Assembly (NCBI GenBank): GCA_002345965.1
Contig: DDTF01000028.1
Location: forward strand, 1 to 39,633
Reading direction: 5' to 3'
From: Flammeovirgaceae bacterium UBA2371
Lineage (GTDB): Bacteria > Bacteroidota > Bacteroidia > Cytophagales > Cyclobacteriaceae
DNA length: 39,633 nt
Part shown: piece by piece, positions 23,826 through 33,144 of the stretch
Layout of the letters: every line of letters starts with the position of its first letter
How positions within the stretch are numbered: the stretch's first letter is position 1
Position numbers and translations under genes: made by a program
The notes under the pieces: model-generated
What the model saw: the letters and a program-made list of their open reading frames with translations, nothing else
The model's database searches: none
What the model was told of the DNA's origin: nothing

Positions 23826-25880
23826 CTATTGCTGCAGAATCGTAAACTCGGTTCTTCTGTTTAATCTTCTTCCTTCCTGAGAGTCGTTGGGTGCTACAGG
23901 ACGACCTTCCCCATAGCCTACTGCCTTGATCCTCTTTGAATCAATACCCAGTTTTTCGAGGTATGATTTTACTGCATTGGCCCTGCGCTGGCTCAGCAAC
24001 TGATTGTAATCATCAGGTCCCAGCGAATCGGTATGACCTCCAATCTCTACCAGCATGTTAGGAGACCTTTCCATCATATTGATGAAATCCTGAATCCCAT
24101 TGAATGACAAAGGTTCATCACTGTCGTGCGCAAAGTAAATGTCTATCAACGTGGGTACGTTGGTAGGAAGTTTTTGTAAACGAATCGTATCATTGAATGT
24201 CATCACTGTTGAAGTGATGCCACCCAGATAGATAGAAGTTGTTTGTGGTGCATATCCAATACTGTTGATTTCCATTTTGTACACCACAGGTGTTTGGCTG
24301 TCATTTTTTAGCGTTGCCGTGTAGGTTCCCTTTTCAGGATTCTCCATCACATAGTTAGTACCATCTGAACTTCTTAAAAATATTTGCGCATTAATCAGCT
24401 CCCTGTTGAGTGCATCCTGAACGGCAATGGCTACTCTTGCCTCACTGTTTGCTTTTTCATCTTGGTCAGGGGCATTCGTCTTTGTGGTGGCTGCAACAGT
24501 GTTGGAGGTTTTAAGGGAGGCACTTTCGGCAAACAGATCGGCATAATTATCCTGTTTGATTTGGATAGGCTTCCAGTTTTTCATGTTTACTTTGTAGATA
24601 TCCTGTTCTCCAATATTTTCCTTTCTCACGGATGAGATGTAAGCGATGGTTTCATCGGCATTGAGTACAAAGTAGATGTCGTTTTCTGGTGAATTGATAG
24701 GGTAGCCAAGGTTAACAGGTATGTCCCATGTACCGGTGACGGTATCGAGTCGGGATCGATACAAATCCATATCGCCCATGCCCGCATGACCATTAGAGCT
24801 AAAGTAGAGGTGTTTTCCATTGGCCGAGATAAACACTCCGTCCTCATCCATTTCTGTATTGATCAGTGGACCCAGATTTTTGATATTTTCCCATCTACCT
24901 CCACGGCCTAACTGTGCACTGTAAATATCGGTACCTCCGTAGCCTCCAGGGCGATTGCTGGTAAAGAATACTGTTTTGTTGTCGCTGGATAGTGAGGCAG
25001 AGTTTTCAAGGTATTCGGAGTTGAGCCCTTCCATCGGTTTGGGTGCTGACCATTCGAATGTTTTTCCTTTTCGCGAAACAAACAAATCACCACCGTTGCT
25101 ATCGTGGTAGAGAATCATCTCCTGTCCATCTGGTGAAATGGCTACGCTGGAGTTGTGGTAGTTGGTGTTGAGGGGTCCACGCATGTTTTTGGATTCCTGC
25201 CATTCTCCATTTACCAGTTCGGTATAATAGATATCTTCATAGTAGACAAGGTCAGCTGCAACTGTGGCATTGAAATTACCCTCAGGCCTGCGTGAGGTAA
25301 ACACCAGTAGATTTTCTTTGGCATTGATAGTGGGAGCATAATCCGGATATTCTGAGTTTATTTTATCGCTAAGGTGCGTGATGTCCACGTCCACTGGATT
25401 TTCCACATAGATAACCGCATTTCTACACTCAAATATTCTCCGATTGACTTCATTGATTTTATTGGATTTTTCCAGTCGCAAGGATCTCGCCAATATCCTG
25501 TTGTAGCGATCATAGAAAAGAATGGCACTATCAAACTTATAATTATGATGGTAGGCCTGGCCCAGAAAATAAAGCAAATCTTCATTTACTTCAGGATCCA
25601 ATTCCCATGCTTTTCTGAAATAGGGAAGCGACCTCTCCTTATTAACAGTGAGCATGATGGACTGACCTGCCATAAAATGTGCTTTGGCACTTTTAGGATT
25701 CATTTGTGTGGACAAAACAAAGAGTTCCTTGGCCTGAGCGCGGTGGGTATAATCAAAGACTTCCATTCCGAGGTTATAATATTCCTCAGAAAGCGCCAGT
25801 GAATCAGTTTGTGCAGAAGTGTTAAAAACTATCGATAACAGAGCCAGAACTCCAATAAAATGCCTTGTAAAAGCCGCCAT
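23826..25880 (-). CDS. OmpA-family protein with TPR and PD40 repeats (PorE-like)
   Basis: A 684-residue exported protein. After a signal peptide ending near residue 23 (FNTSAQ) come TPR helices (about 25-130), a PD40-type beta-propeller (about 165-455, with repeats such as DEDGVFISANGKHLYFSSNGHAG), a carboxypeptidase-regulatory-like domain (about 480-560), and a C-terminal OmpA peptidoglycan-binding domain with VEIGGHTDSLG and RIKAVGYGEGRP. This domain order is the one described for PorE of the type IX secretion system. PorE itself is a lipoprotein; here no lipobox cysteine is visible, so this may be a paralogue. I chose the Met at 25880 (MAAFTRHF); an upstream start at 25937 spoils the signal peptide. 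Confidence 0.85.
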   Translation of the reverse strand: MAAFTRHFIGVLALLSIVFNTSAQTDSLALSEEYYNLGMEVFDYTHRAQAKELFVLSTQMNPKSAKAHFMAGQSIMLTVNKERSLPYFRKAWELDPEVNEDLLYFLGQAYHHNYKFDSAILFYDRYNRILARSLRLEKSNKINEVNRRIFECRNAVIYVENPVDVDITHLSDKINSEYPDYAPTINAKENLLVFTSRRPEGNFNATVAADLVYYEDIYYTELVNGEWQESKNMRGPLNTNYHNSSVAISPDGQEMILYHDSNGGDLFVSRKGKTFEWSAPKPMEGLNSEYLENSASLSSDNKTVFFTSNRPGGYGGTDIYSAQLGRGGRWENIKNLGPLINTEMDEDGVFISANGKHLYFSSNGHAGMGDMDLYRSRLDTVTGTWDIPVNLGYPINSPENDIYFVLNADETIAYISSVRKENIGEQDIYKVNMKNWKPIQIKQDNYADLFAESASLKTSNTVAATTKTNAPDQDEKANSEARVAIAVQDALNRELINAQIFLRSSDGTNYVMENPEKGTYTATLKNDSQTPVVYKMEINSIGYAPQTTSIYLGGITSTVMTFNDTIRLQKLPTNVPTLIDIYFAHDSDEPLSFNGIQDFINMMERSPNMLVEIGGHTDSLGPDDYNQLLSQRRANAVKSYLEKLGIDSKRIKAVGYGEGRPVAPNDSQEGRRLNRRTEFTILQQ

Positions 25881-26074
25881 AGAACTAATTTTTACCAAAT
25901 TTAGCAGAATATCGGGTTTTTGAATCGATTGAGGCAAAGAAGGTGCAAATGCGGGCTTCTCAGACCATAAAATAGGTGTCGGGTTAACTATTCTTTTAGT
26001 TTTGTAATTGTCGGCTGATCAACATAATTAACAGGATAACAGCCATATCTTGAAACCTGAAATTCATTCCCTCA

Positions 26075-28138
26075 ATGGTAGAGCCCCCTTATGTACATCG
26101 TGATGTTAACTGGTGCGACTTTAACGCCAGGGTTTTGTCTGAAGCCAAAGACAACTCGGTGCCTTTGCTGGATAGGATCAAATTCATGGCTATTTTTTCT
26201 TCCAACCTGGACGAATTTTTCAGGATAAAAGTAGCGGCTCTCCGTAAACTGAATGAGCTTAAAGCACCTAAAGCCACCAAATGGCTGGGCTACAGCCCCA
26301 AGGAAGTATTGCAGGAGATTCACACAAAGGTTAACCAGCAGCAGAACGAGTTTGGGCGTATTTGGTCCGAAGAGATTTTACCCTCTTTAATGGAGCACAA
26401 GATCCATGTCTATCAAACAGAAAAGGTATTACCCTATCACTTACCTGAGATCATTAATTATTTCAGAGTACAGGTACAGGGCTACCTTCATCTGCTGATT
26501 AAAAGACATGACAAAGGGGTAACGCTGAAGAACAGGGGAATATACCTTGTGGTGCCTCTAATTCGGGAGAGTGACAAAAAGGAATTACTGGGTTATGTGA
26601 ATATTCCTACAAAACAGTTAAATCGATTTATTGAACTGACTCCTGTAGATGGGATTAGTTATGTGATCAGCCTCGATGATATCATGCGTATCAACCTTTC
26701 GTCTCTGTTTAGTGGATACAAGGTGATAGGCAAAGCGTATAGCATAAAGCTCAACAGAGATGAAGATTACGAAATAGAGGATGAGTTCACAGGAAACCTG
26801 GTAGATAAAATCACGGAGAAGATCAATAAGCGAATGGAAGGTGATCCTGTTCGGTTTCTTTATGATGGCAATATACCTAAGGCACTCCTGACACGAATTA
26901 AAAGTTGCTGCAGTATTCCAGATTCGGGGATAGTTGTTGGAGGCCGATATCATAACCTCAATGATTTCTTTCAACTGACAGAATTGCTGAGTAAGAAACT
27001 GGTAGGAGAGCGACTTGGTCCGATGCCACACCTTGAATTGGAGAGATCATCCTCCGTGCTAAAAGCCATAGAAGATCGTGACTATATGTTGCACTTTCCA
27101 TATCATCGATATGACTACGTGCTTCGTTTTTTTAATGAAGCAGCCATAGACCCAACTGTAAAAGAGATCAAGGTGACCCTCTACCGCATTTCAAAAAAGT
27201 CGCAGATTGCTCAGGCATTAATAAGTGCAGCTCAAAATGGTAAAAGGGTGACTGTGTTTGTTGAGGTGAAGGCGCGCTACGATGAACTCAATAATCTGCA
27301 ATGGGCAAAGGAAATGTCGAAAGCAGGGGTAACTATCATATATAGTTTGCCGGGGGTAAAGGTACACGCCAAAGTAGCACTTGTAGTGAAACAAAAGGAT
27401 GGGAAAAAAATCAGGTATGCTTATCTGGCCACAGGCAACTTTAATGAGAAGACGGCTTTGGTGTATGCCGATCATGGGCTGCTAACTACCCACACTGCAA
27501 TTACCAAAGAACTGGAAGGTCTGTTTGGATATTTAAAGAACAACTCAAGGAAGGTAAAATTCAAACATTTACTTGTTGCAGGATTTAATATGAAACAACG
27601 ACTGTTGGCCTTAATTGATAATGAGATCGCATCTAAAAGAAAAGGCAAAGAAGCATTTGTTATCATTAAGGTAAATGGCATGGATGAAAGGGAAATGATT
27701 GAAAAATTGTACGAAGCATCAAATGCCGGAGTAAGAATTCAATTGATCGTAAGAGCCGGTTGCTCATTGGTTCCGGGTGTTAAGGGATTTAGCGAGCATA
27801 TAAGTGCACATCGCCTTGTAGACATGTGCCTGGAACATGCCCGCGTTTATTGGTTTTGCAATGGTGGAGAAGACCAGATTTACTTGTCTTCAGCGGATTG
27901 GATGAACCGCAATCTAAACAGAAGAATTGAAGTAGGATTTCCTGTTCTTGAAAAGGAGCTAAAAGAAGAGATAAAAAAGGTAGTCAGGATTCAACTAAAT
28001 GACAATATCAAATTGACACCCATTGCTACAGAGTTGCATCCTACTAAATCAAATGATACTGTATCCTCCAGAGCACAATTGGCCATTCATCAATGGATAG
28101 TTGAGAAGGAACAGCAACTAGCAATGGTACATAATTAA
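26075..28138 (+). CDS. ppk1: Polyphosphate kinase 1
   Basis: A 687-residue protein of normal length for PPK1, which makes long-chain polyphosphate from ATP. The N-terminal domain has NLDEFFRIKVAALR (about residues 49-62). The two PLD-like catalytic domains carry His431 in GVKVHAKVALV, the likely phosphorylated histidine, and His588 in LEHARVYWFCNGG. The motif SSADWMNRNLNRRIE follows. Polyphosphate links to stress response and phosphate storage. The start is ATG 26075. The next gene begins 7 bp downstream, so both are likely co-transcribed. Confidence 0.95.
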   Translation: MVEPPYVHRDVNWCDFNARVLSEAKDNSVPLLDRIKFMAIFSSNLDEFFRIKVAALRKLNELKAPKATKWLGYSPKEVLQEIHTKVNQQQNEFGRIWSEEILPSLMEHKIHVYQTEKVLPYHLPEIINYFRVQVQGYLHLLIKRHDKGVTLKNRGIYLVVPLIRESDKKELLGYVNIPTKQLNRFIELTPVDGISYVISLDDIMRINLSSLFSGYKVIGKAYSIKLNRDEDYEIEDEFTGNLVDKITEKINKRMEGDPVRFLYDGNIPKALLTRIKSCCSIPDSGIVVGGRYHNLNDFFQLTELLSKKLVGERLGPMPHLELERSSSVLKAIEDRDYMLHFPYHRYDYVLRFFNEAAIDPTVKEIKVTLYRISKKSQIAQALISAAQNGKRVTVFVEVKARYDELNNLQWAKEMSKAGVTIIYSLPGVKVHAKVALVVKQKDGKKIRYAYLATGNFNEKTALVYADHGLLTTHTAITKELEGLFGYLKNNSRKVKFKHLLVAGFNMKQRLLALIDNEIASKRKGKEAFVIIKVNGMDEREMIEKLYEASNAGVRIQLIVRAGCSLVPGVKGFSEHISAHRLVDMCLEHARVYWFCNGGEDQIYLSSADWMNRNLNRRIEVGFPVLEKELKEEIKKVVRIQLNDNIKLTPIATELHPTKSNDTVSSRAQLAIHQWIVEKEQQLAMVHN

Positions 28139-28144
28139 ATTAAC

Positions 28145-29359
28145 ATGAAACGACTAAAAGCAGCTTTCACCAACAAAGAAGGTCAGGCACTTTCTGCCAA
28201 ACTTGAACTTCCAGCCAATGGTCAACCTCATAACTATGCTGTATTCGCGCATTGCTTTACCTGCAGTAAAAACCTGAATGCCATACGCAATGTGGTGAAC
28301 AACATGACCGAAGCTGGATTTGGTGTTCTTAGTTTTGATTTCACCGGGTTGGGTGACAGTCAGGGCGACTTTGCTGACACTAATTTTTCTTCCAACGTGG
28401 ATGACATCGTGGCGGCAGCGGATTTTCTAAAAGAGAATTATCAGGCTCCTTCACTTCTTATTGGACATTCTTTGGGAGGCGCAGCAGTGTTGTTTGCTGC
28501 GGACAAAATTAAAAGTGTAAGGGCTGTAGCCACCATTGGAGCTCCTTCCAACCCTGAGCATGTTCAACATCTGATCGCATCTGATATTGAATCCATAGAA
28601 AAAAATGGTGTGGCAGAAGTGAATATTGGTGGACGCAGTTTCACCATTAAAAAACAATTTGTTGATGATCTTAAAAAGCACACACTCGCAGCATTGTTGA
28701 AGTCCATGCGCAAGTCGCTGCTCATATTGCACTCTCCGCAGGATACTACCGTGGGAATTGAAAATGCGGCCGCCATCTACACAGCAGCCCATCATCCCAA
28801 AAGTTTTATCTCATTGGATGGCGCAGATCATTTGATGGGCAACAAGCTGGATTCTTTGTATGCTGGTAAAATGATTGCCTCCTGGGCCGAACGCTATTTG
28901 CATATCGGGGAAACAGATAAGTTACTTACCGATGCCCAAACAGTAGTGAGTATAAAGGACAAGACCAATAAGTTTCTGACTCAAATTCAGTCCGGGAAAC
29001 ATTCGCTGCTGGCAGATGAACCTGCAGATGTAGGTGGGGAGGACCTTGGACCATCACCTTATCAGCTGCTTACCTCCGCGTTGGGTGCATGTACTGCTAT
29101 GACCATGCGCATGTATGCTGACCGAAAAGGTTGGGAGATTAATGAAATCAAGGTGCATCTCAACCATGAAAAGAAACACAGTGAAGATTGTGCAGACTGT
29201 GAAAAGCCTACCAGTAAGATTGATCACTTTGAACGGATTATAGAAATTGACAGCCAGCTGGACGAAACTCAACGTCAACGGTTGCTGGAGATTGCCAACA
29301 AGTGTCCGGTACACCGGACTTTGGAAGGTGAGGTGAAGGTGGAGACAAAACTGGTTTGA
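28145..29359 (+). CDS. Bifunctional alpha/beta hydrolase / OsmC protein
   Basis: A 404-residue fusion. The N-terminal half (about 1-255) is a serine hydrolase with Ser109 in GHSLGG, LHSPQDTTVG for the acid and LDGADHL for the histidine. The C-terminal half (about 270-404) is an OsmC-type peroxidase domain with cysteines in SALGACTAMT and ANKCPVHRTL. OsmC reduces organic hydroperoxides with its two cysteines. The hydrolase might release fatty acids or act on a related lipid peroxide, but this is inference. The fusion itself is a known architecture. It follows ppk1 by 7 bp and ends at a long inverted repeat. Confidence 0.92.
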   Translation: MKRLKAAFTNKEGQALSAKLELPANGQPHNYAVFAHCFTCSKNLNAIRNVVNNMTEAGFGVLSFDFTGLGDSQGDFADTNFSSNVDDIVAAADFLKENYQAPSLLIGHSLGGAAVLFAADKIKSVRAVATIGAPSNPEHVQHLIASDIESIEKNGVAEVNIGGRSFTIKKQFVDDLKKHTLAALLKSMRKSLLILHSPQDTTVGIENAAAIYTAAHHPKSFISLDGADHLMGNKLDSLYAGKMIASWAERYLHIGETDKLLTDAQTVVSIKDKTNKFLTQIQSGKHSLLADEPADVGGEDLGPSPYQLLTSALGACTAMTMRMYADRKGWEINEIKVHLNHEKKHSEDCADCEKPTSKIDHFERIIEIDSQLDETQRQRLLEIANKCPVHRTLEGEVKVETKLV

Positions 29360-29365
29360 TTTTTA

Positions 29366-29449
29366 AATTGACCTTTGACTTCTCTGGCAGCTATACGCCT
29401 CCGTGGTCAATTATCAACTGTAAAGACGCAGAGAAGTTAAAGGTCAATT
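29366..29449. repeat. 21-bp inverted repeat between convergent genes
   Basis: The arm at 29366-29386 (AATTGACCTTTGACTTCTCT plus G) pairs with 29429-29449 over all 21 positions, with one G-T wobble. The loop is 42 nt. The octamer GGTCAATT occurs a second time inside the loop (29405-29412), allowing an alternative pairing. It lies between two convergent stop codons. It could be a two-way terminator, a REP-like dispersed repeat or a MITE remnant. Confidence 0.7.
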
Positions 29450-29454
29450 GATTA

Positions 29455-32064
29455 CTAAAATCCCCCGGGTAGAATAATGGATCCAATGAACAAATTGTCC
29501 AACCCACGCCAGTAGGCGCGAAAGGTTGGATCATTGGCAAACAAGATCAAATGTCCATCACCATGTGGAATGTCTGCCAGGTACATTTTTCCCGCCAGAT
29601 CCTTTTGTGTGTTTTCCCAAAGGTGTCCCGAGATGTGACCGTCAGGAGCAAATGAAATCACATTGGTTCCTCTCTTGCTGGGAGTGAAATGATAGTTGCC
29701 ACGGAATTGAACGCCAATTTGTGACTTCATACCCAGTCCAAGATAATAATCGTTGTTGACGTTGGCTTTGAACATTGACCCTGGAATATTTTCAATGGGA
29801 TTACCGGTGTCATTGTTTTGCTTGGTTACCAGTTCAACGTCTGAAAGCCCTACATCTTTCCGTGTGGTAAATGCTGCACCACCTTGTAGTCCGATGAAAG
29901 TTCCGCCATTTTTAATCCAGGTACTCAATGCTTCTACACCTTCCTTTCCCAGTAGTTTTTCATATCCAGCAGGGTTGCCATCAGGAAATAGGATCACATT
30001 ATAGTCATACAGATTTACATCATTGAACATGTTGGTACGCACCGCGGTGAATTCAATTCCAAATCGTTGTGTCAGCACACTGTAAACACAGCCAAAGGTA
30101 ACTGCTTGTGTTGGCTCCTGAGTCATTACCATGATGCGAGGCTTTTCCAGGTTGATCACATATTTGGATCCCAGCGTTATTCCATTATCTCCCCATGCAG
30201 TGTTAAGTGCCTGTACTTCCGTTCCATATTCCTTCGCCATCTTTTCAATGGTCTCATGAAGTGTATCCGGATTTCTGTTGACCCTTACCAGGTAGGTTCC
30301 CTTGTCGAGGTTGATTCCATTAACTTGTGTGGGCAAAAGTGTAATGGCTACTTTGAAGTCAGCTTGAAGCAGTTTGGCTGCCAGACGTGTACCTGCATTT
30401 TGACTTTGACTGAAAGCGTAGGCGTAGTTGGCTTTTCCTCCGTTGACCTTACCTGATTTTGTTACTTCCGTTACCTTTTCCATGTTGGAAACCGAGATTT
30501 CATCTTCAGTGAAAGAGGCTTCTACGCCATACTGCACGGGCAACGCCCAGGAAGTGACATCATAAAATCCATGACCTTCTTTTTTGGTGTCAAGACCTAA
30601 TTTACTGTCGCGCAATCTTCTGGCTTCTACTTCTCGCAGAAAGGCATCTTCCATCTTTGTGTCCGCTTCGAAGAGCGTTTTAAGAAAACGCTTTTTGGGC
30701 TGTCGCATGGGAATGACATAACTACCAGTCGGAAATGTTTTGGCTTTGAAATTTCTGTCAAAATAGGTTTGTGATTTTTTAGCAGATACTGGTGATTTTG
30801 TTTTGTAAACCTCTATGTGATGTTTCAACAGCAAATCAATTAGATCTTTGGTCCGTCCATCATCATTTTGTTCATGAATAATGTAGGTTTTGTATGGTTC
30901 AGACGAAGCCTCGTCCATTCCACTTTTGAAAAAATTATAAAAATCCATAAGGATACCCTTTCTGTTATCGGCCAATACCTCCAGAGTTGCGATGTCTGCT
31001 GTAAAATGTTTGTGAATGGCATTGCGCAAAGTGGCGATTGACCCATCAGGTCTTCTCCATGCATATCCTTTTTTTCCTCCACCACTGGTTTCGTAGGTAG
31101 CAGCGATGGCACCATTGAAGGCAGGGTAGGAATCCCAGTAGCCGGGAAAGTACAGATCATAATTTTCTGCTTTTGCATAAGTCCAACCGTATTGATCAAA
31201 AGCTTTTGAAGTATTTCTGCCAATGGTGGTTGACCATTTGCGCAATGATTCCGGGTAATTGTTGTTCATTGGCAAAGCGAAAGGTCCCATATAAAATTCA
31301 TTGGGTTCTCCGTGGTTGTCGATCCATACTTGTGGATTCCAGTGATGCAAAGCTTTGGAAGCCGCTTGTGTTTCAGGCTGTGTCAATGCGAAAGCATCCC
31401 GGTTGAGGTCAATTAAATAATGATTGCCATCCGAACTGATGAACCATTCTGCCTGATGTTCAGAGGCGTTGGGATCGGCTGTACCATTTCCTATTGTACT
31501 GGATTTCATCCATGACACGAAGGGTTGGTGGCTATCCGGATTAAGGGCAGGATTGATGATGACCACCATGTTGTTGATGATTTTCATCGTGAGCGGATCG
31601 GTGCCTGCAGTCAGCTGGTAGGCCACCTGAAGGCTGGCTTCAAAGGCAGAGGTCTCGTTGCCATCGGTGCCGTAATTCATCCATCCAATAGGCACAGTAT
31701 TTTCAGCAATCTGGGTGGCTTGTGCCACTGAAGTAGTTCGAGGGTCCGTTAATTTTTGAATTGTACTTCTTATTCCTTCCAGCTTTTGAATGTTCTCGGG
31801 ACTGCTAATGGCAATCAACCAAAGTTTTCTTCGCTCTATGGATTCCCCATACTGAATTACTTTCACCCTTTTGGATGACGCTTCCAGACGATGGATATAA
31901 TCCACCATCTGCAGGTTATCGGTCAGGTAATCTCCAATTTCATAGCCCAAAACAGATTGGGGTGTAGGCACATTGGCATCATAAGTACCGTTGGGAAGCC
32001 ATTGGTATTGGCCAAAGGAAAAAGAAGATGTTATTATCAGGAGGGGTAGTAATAGTTTTGTCAT
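29455..32064 (-). CDS. Secreted M14 family metallopeptidase (zinc carboxypeptidase-like)
   Basis: A protein of about 869 residues with a signal peptide ending near residue 18 (SFGQ), an M14 carboxypeptidase domain in the first half, and a C-terminal half containing a glutamine-amidotransferase-like segment (VILFPDGNPAG, GGTFIGLQGGAAF). In M14 enzymes the first zinc motif is HxxE; here it reads DGNE (Asp134, Glu137), in GTDGNETSAF. The later zinc histidine (WIDNHGEPNE) and the catalytic glutamate (TYETSGG) are kept. So one zinc ligand is changed from His to Asp, which might still bind metal. The Met at 32064 is chosen over 32079. Confidence 0.85.
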   Translation of the reverse strand: MTKLLLPLLIITSSFSFGQYQWLPNGTYDANVPTPQSVLGYEIGDYLTDNLQMVDYIHRLEASSKRVKVIQYGESIERRKLWLIAISSPENIQKLEGIRSTIQKLTDPRTTSVAQATQIAENTVPIGWMNYGTDGNETSAFEASLQVAYQLTAGTDPLTMKIINNMVVIINPALNPDSHQPFVSWMKSSTIGNGTADPNASEHQAEWFISSDGNHYLIDLNRDAFALTQPETQAASKALHHWNPQVWIDNHGEPNEFYMGPFALPMNNNYPESLRKWSTTIGRNTSKAFDQYGWTYAKAENYDLYFPGYWDSYPAFNGAIAATYETSGGGKKGYAWRRPDGSIATLRNAIHKHFTADIATLEVLADNRKGILMDFYNFFKSGMDEASSEPYKTYIIHEQNDDGRTKDLIDLLLKHHIEVYKTKSPVSAKKSQTYFDRNFKAKTFPTGSYVIPMRQPKKRFLKTLFEADTKMEDAFLREVEARRLRDSKLGLDTKKEGHGFYDVTSWALPVQYGVEASFTEDEISVSNMEKVTEVTKSGKVNGGKANYAYAFSQSQNAGTRLAAKLLQADFKVAITLLPTQVNGINLDKGTYLVRVNRNPDTLHETIEKMAKEYGTEVQALNTAWGDNGITLGSKYVINLEKPRIMVMTQEPTQAVTFGCVYSVLTQRFGIEFTAVRTNMFNDVNLYDYNVILFPDGNPAGYEKLLGKEGVEALSTWIKNGGTFIGLQGGAAFTTRKDVGLSDVELVTKQNNDTGNPIENIPGSMFKANVNNDYYLGLGMKSQIGVQFRGNYHFTPSKRGTNVISFAPDGHISGHLWENTQKDLAGKMYLADIPHGDGHLILFANDPTFRAYWRGLDNLFIGSIILPGGF

Positions 32065-32157
32065 AGGTTCAGGGTTCAAAAAGGAAATTAGCCAAAGCTA
32101 ATTTGTTTTGAAAGTGGAACTGGAGGGGCGGTAATAGGTTAAGAAGACAGGTGGACT

Positions 32158-32730
32158 TCAATAAGGCAAACCCAATGCGCGCTGTGATTTCATCGCTTTC
32201 AGGTACCATTCGTATTCATCCAAAAATCGCTTGCTGGACTTATTGATATAATCTTCTATGGGTTCACCCTCATCGGTAAAAGCTTGCCCTACTTTTGGAA
32301 TGGGCTGCATAGTTGGAATACTGGGCGTGCCCAACTCAGCAAGTATCACACGTACATGTACCGCAGACCTCACTCCGCCAAACCTACCTGCAGAATAAGA
32401 AACAATGGCACTGGGTTTGAAAAAATATTCTTTTTGAAAATGATCGAGCATGTTCTTTAAGGCAGGAGGGATGCTGTGATTGTATTCTCCGGTTACCACT
32501 ACAAACCCATCGGCATCTCTCAGTTGTGATGCAATTTTCTCCATCATCTCCGGAGCATCGTTGTTTTTGAATTCCTTATACATTTTGTCCAGCAACGGCA
32601 GCGGTGATTCCAGTGCGTCTATAAAATGCACTTGATGGCCACGCTCTTTAAGTTGTTTTTCAAAGTAACGCGCTGCTTTGATTCCTTGTCGCTTGCTGCG
32701 TACTGATCCATAAAGTAAAGCGGTAGTCAT
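32158..32730 (-). CDS. NADPH-dependent FMN reductase
   Basis: A 190-residue flavodoxin-fold protein. The N-terminal LYGSVRSKRQG binds the FMN phosphate, and the motif VVTGEYNHSIPPALKNMLDH is diagnostic of the NADPH-dependent FMN reductase family (ChrR/azoreductase-like). The segment SAGRFGGVRS completes the flavin site. It should reduce flavin, quinones or similar substrates in the cytoplasm. It diverges from the SemiSWEET gene, with 79 bp between them, and lies 93 bp upstream of the M14 gene, so it may have its own promoter. Confidence 0.9.
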   Translation of the reverse strand: MTTALLYGSVRSKRQGIKAARYFEKQLKERGHQVHFIDALESPLPLLDKMYKEFKNNDAPEMMEKIASQLRDADGFVVVTGEYNHSIPPALKNMLDHFQKEYFFKPSAIVSYSAGRFGGVRSAVHVRVILAELGTPSIPTMQPIPKVGQAFTDEGEPIEDYINKSSKRFLDEYEWYLKAMKSQRALGLPY

Positions 32731-32750
32731 AATTTTTGGTTTGGTGCATA

Positions 32751-32781
32751 ATTGATCCTATAGAGTAAACAACTATACTTG
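32751..32781 (+). promoter_or_regulatory. Candidate promoter of the SemiSWEET gene
   Basis: ATTG at 32751-32754 is followed after 19 nt by TATACTTG at 32774-32781, one mismatch from the Bacteroidota -7 element. It would give a leader of about 20 nt. Nearby, TGCATAATT (32745-32753) is repeated in inverted form at 32806-32814, across the start codon. Confidence 0.35.
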
Positions 32782-32809
32782 CAATGAATTCCCCAAATCG
32801 TCATTAATT

Positions 32810-33085
32810 ATGCAAATGGAGAGTATAGATTGGATACAGGTGGCTGGTCACACTGGCGCACTATTGAGTAGCATCACTTTTGTGCCACAGGTATATAAAG
32901 TGTGGGTAAGCAAGAGCGTAAGGGATTTAAGCCTTGCCATGATGGTGATTGTGTTCACCTCTACCATTATTTGGCTGGTATATGGCATTGCATTAAACCT
33001 TTGGCCAGTAATCCTTGCCAATGGATTTATATGCCTGCTCAGCATAATACTGATTTACTTCAAACTAACCTTCAAACAAGGTTAG
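32810..33085 (+). CDS. SemiSWEET family sugar transporter (PQ-loop)
   Basis: A 91-residue protein with three membrane segments (about 11-30, 41-62, 66-86), the size and topology of SemiSWEET half-transporters, which work as dimers. The PQ motif is at residues 26-27 in TFVPQVYKVW, and the segment VSKSVRDLSLAMM is typical. It should carry sugars across the inner membrane down their gradient; the sugar is not predictable. Start ATG 32810 or 32816. It converges with the large Asp-box protein. Confidence 0.9.
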   Translation: MQMESIDWIQVAGHTGALLSSITFVPQVYKVWVSKSVRDLSLAMMVIVFTSTIIWLVYGIALNLWPVILANGFICLLSIILIYFKLTFKQG

Positions 33086-33144
33086 ACAGCATACACTCAA
33101 GCCGCTTTTCCAGAATTTATTCAATACGCTGTATTGGCCAGTGC

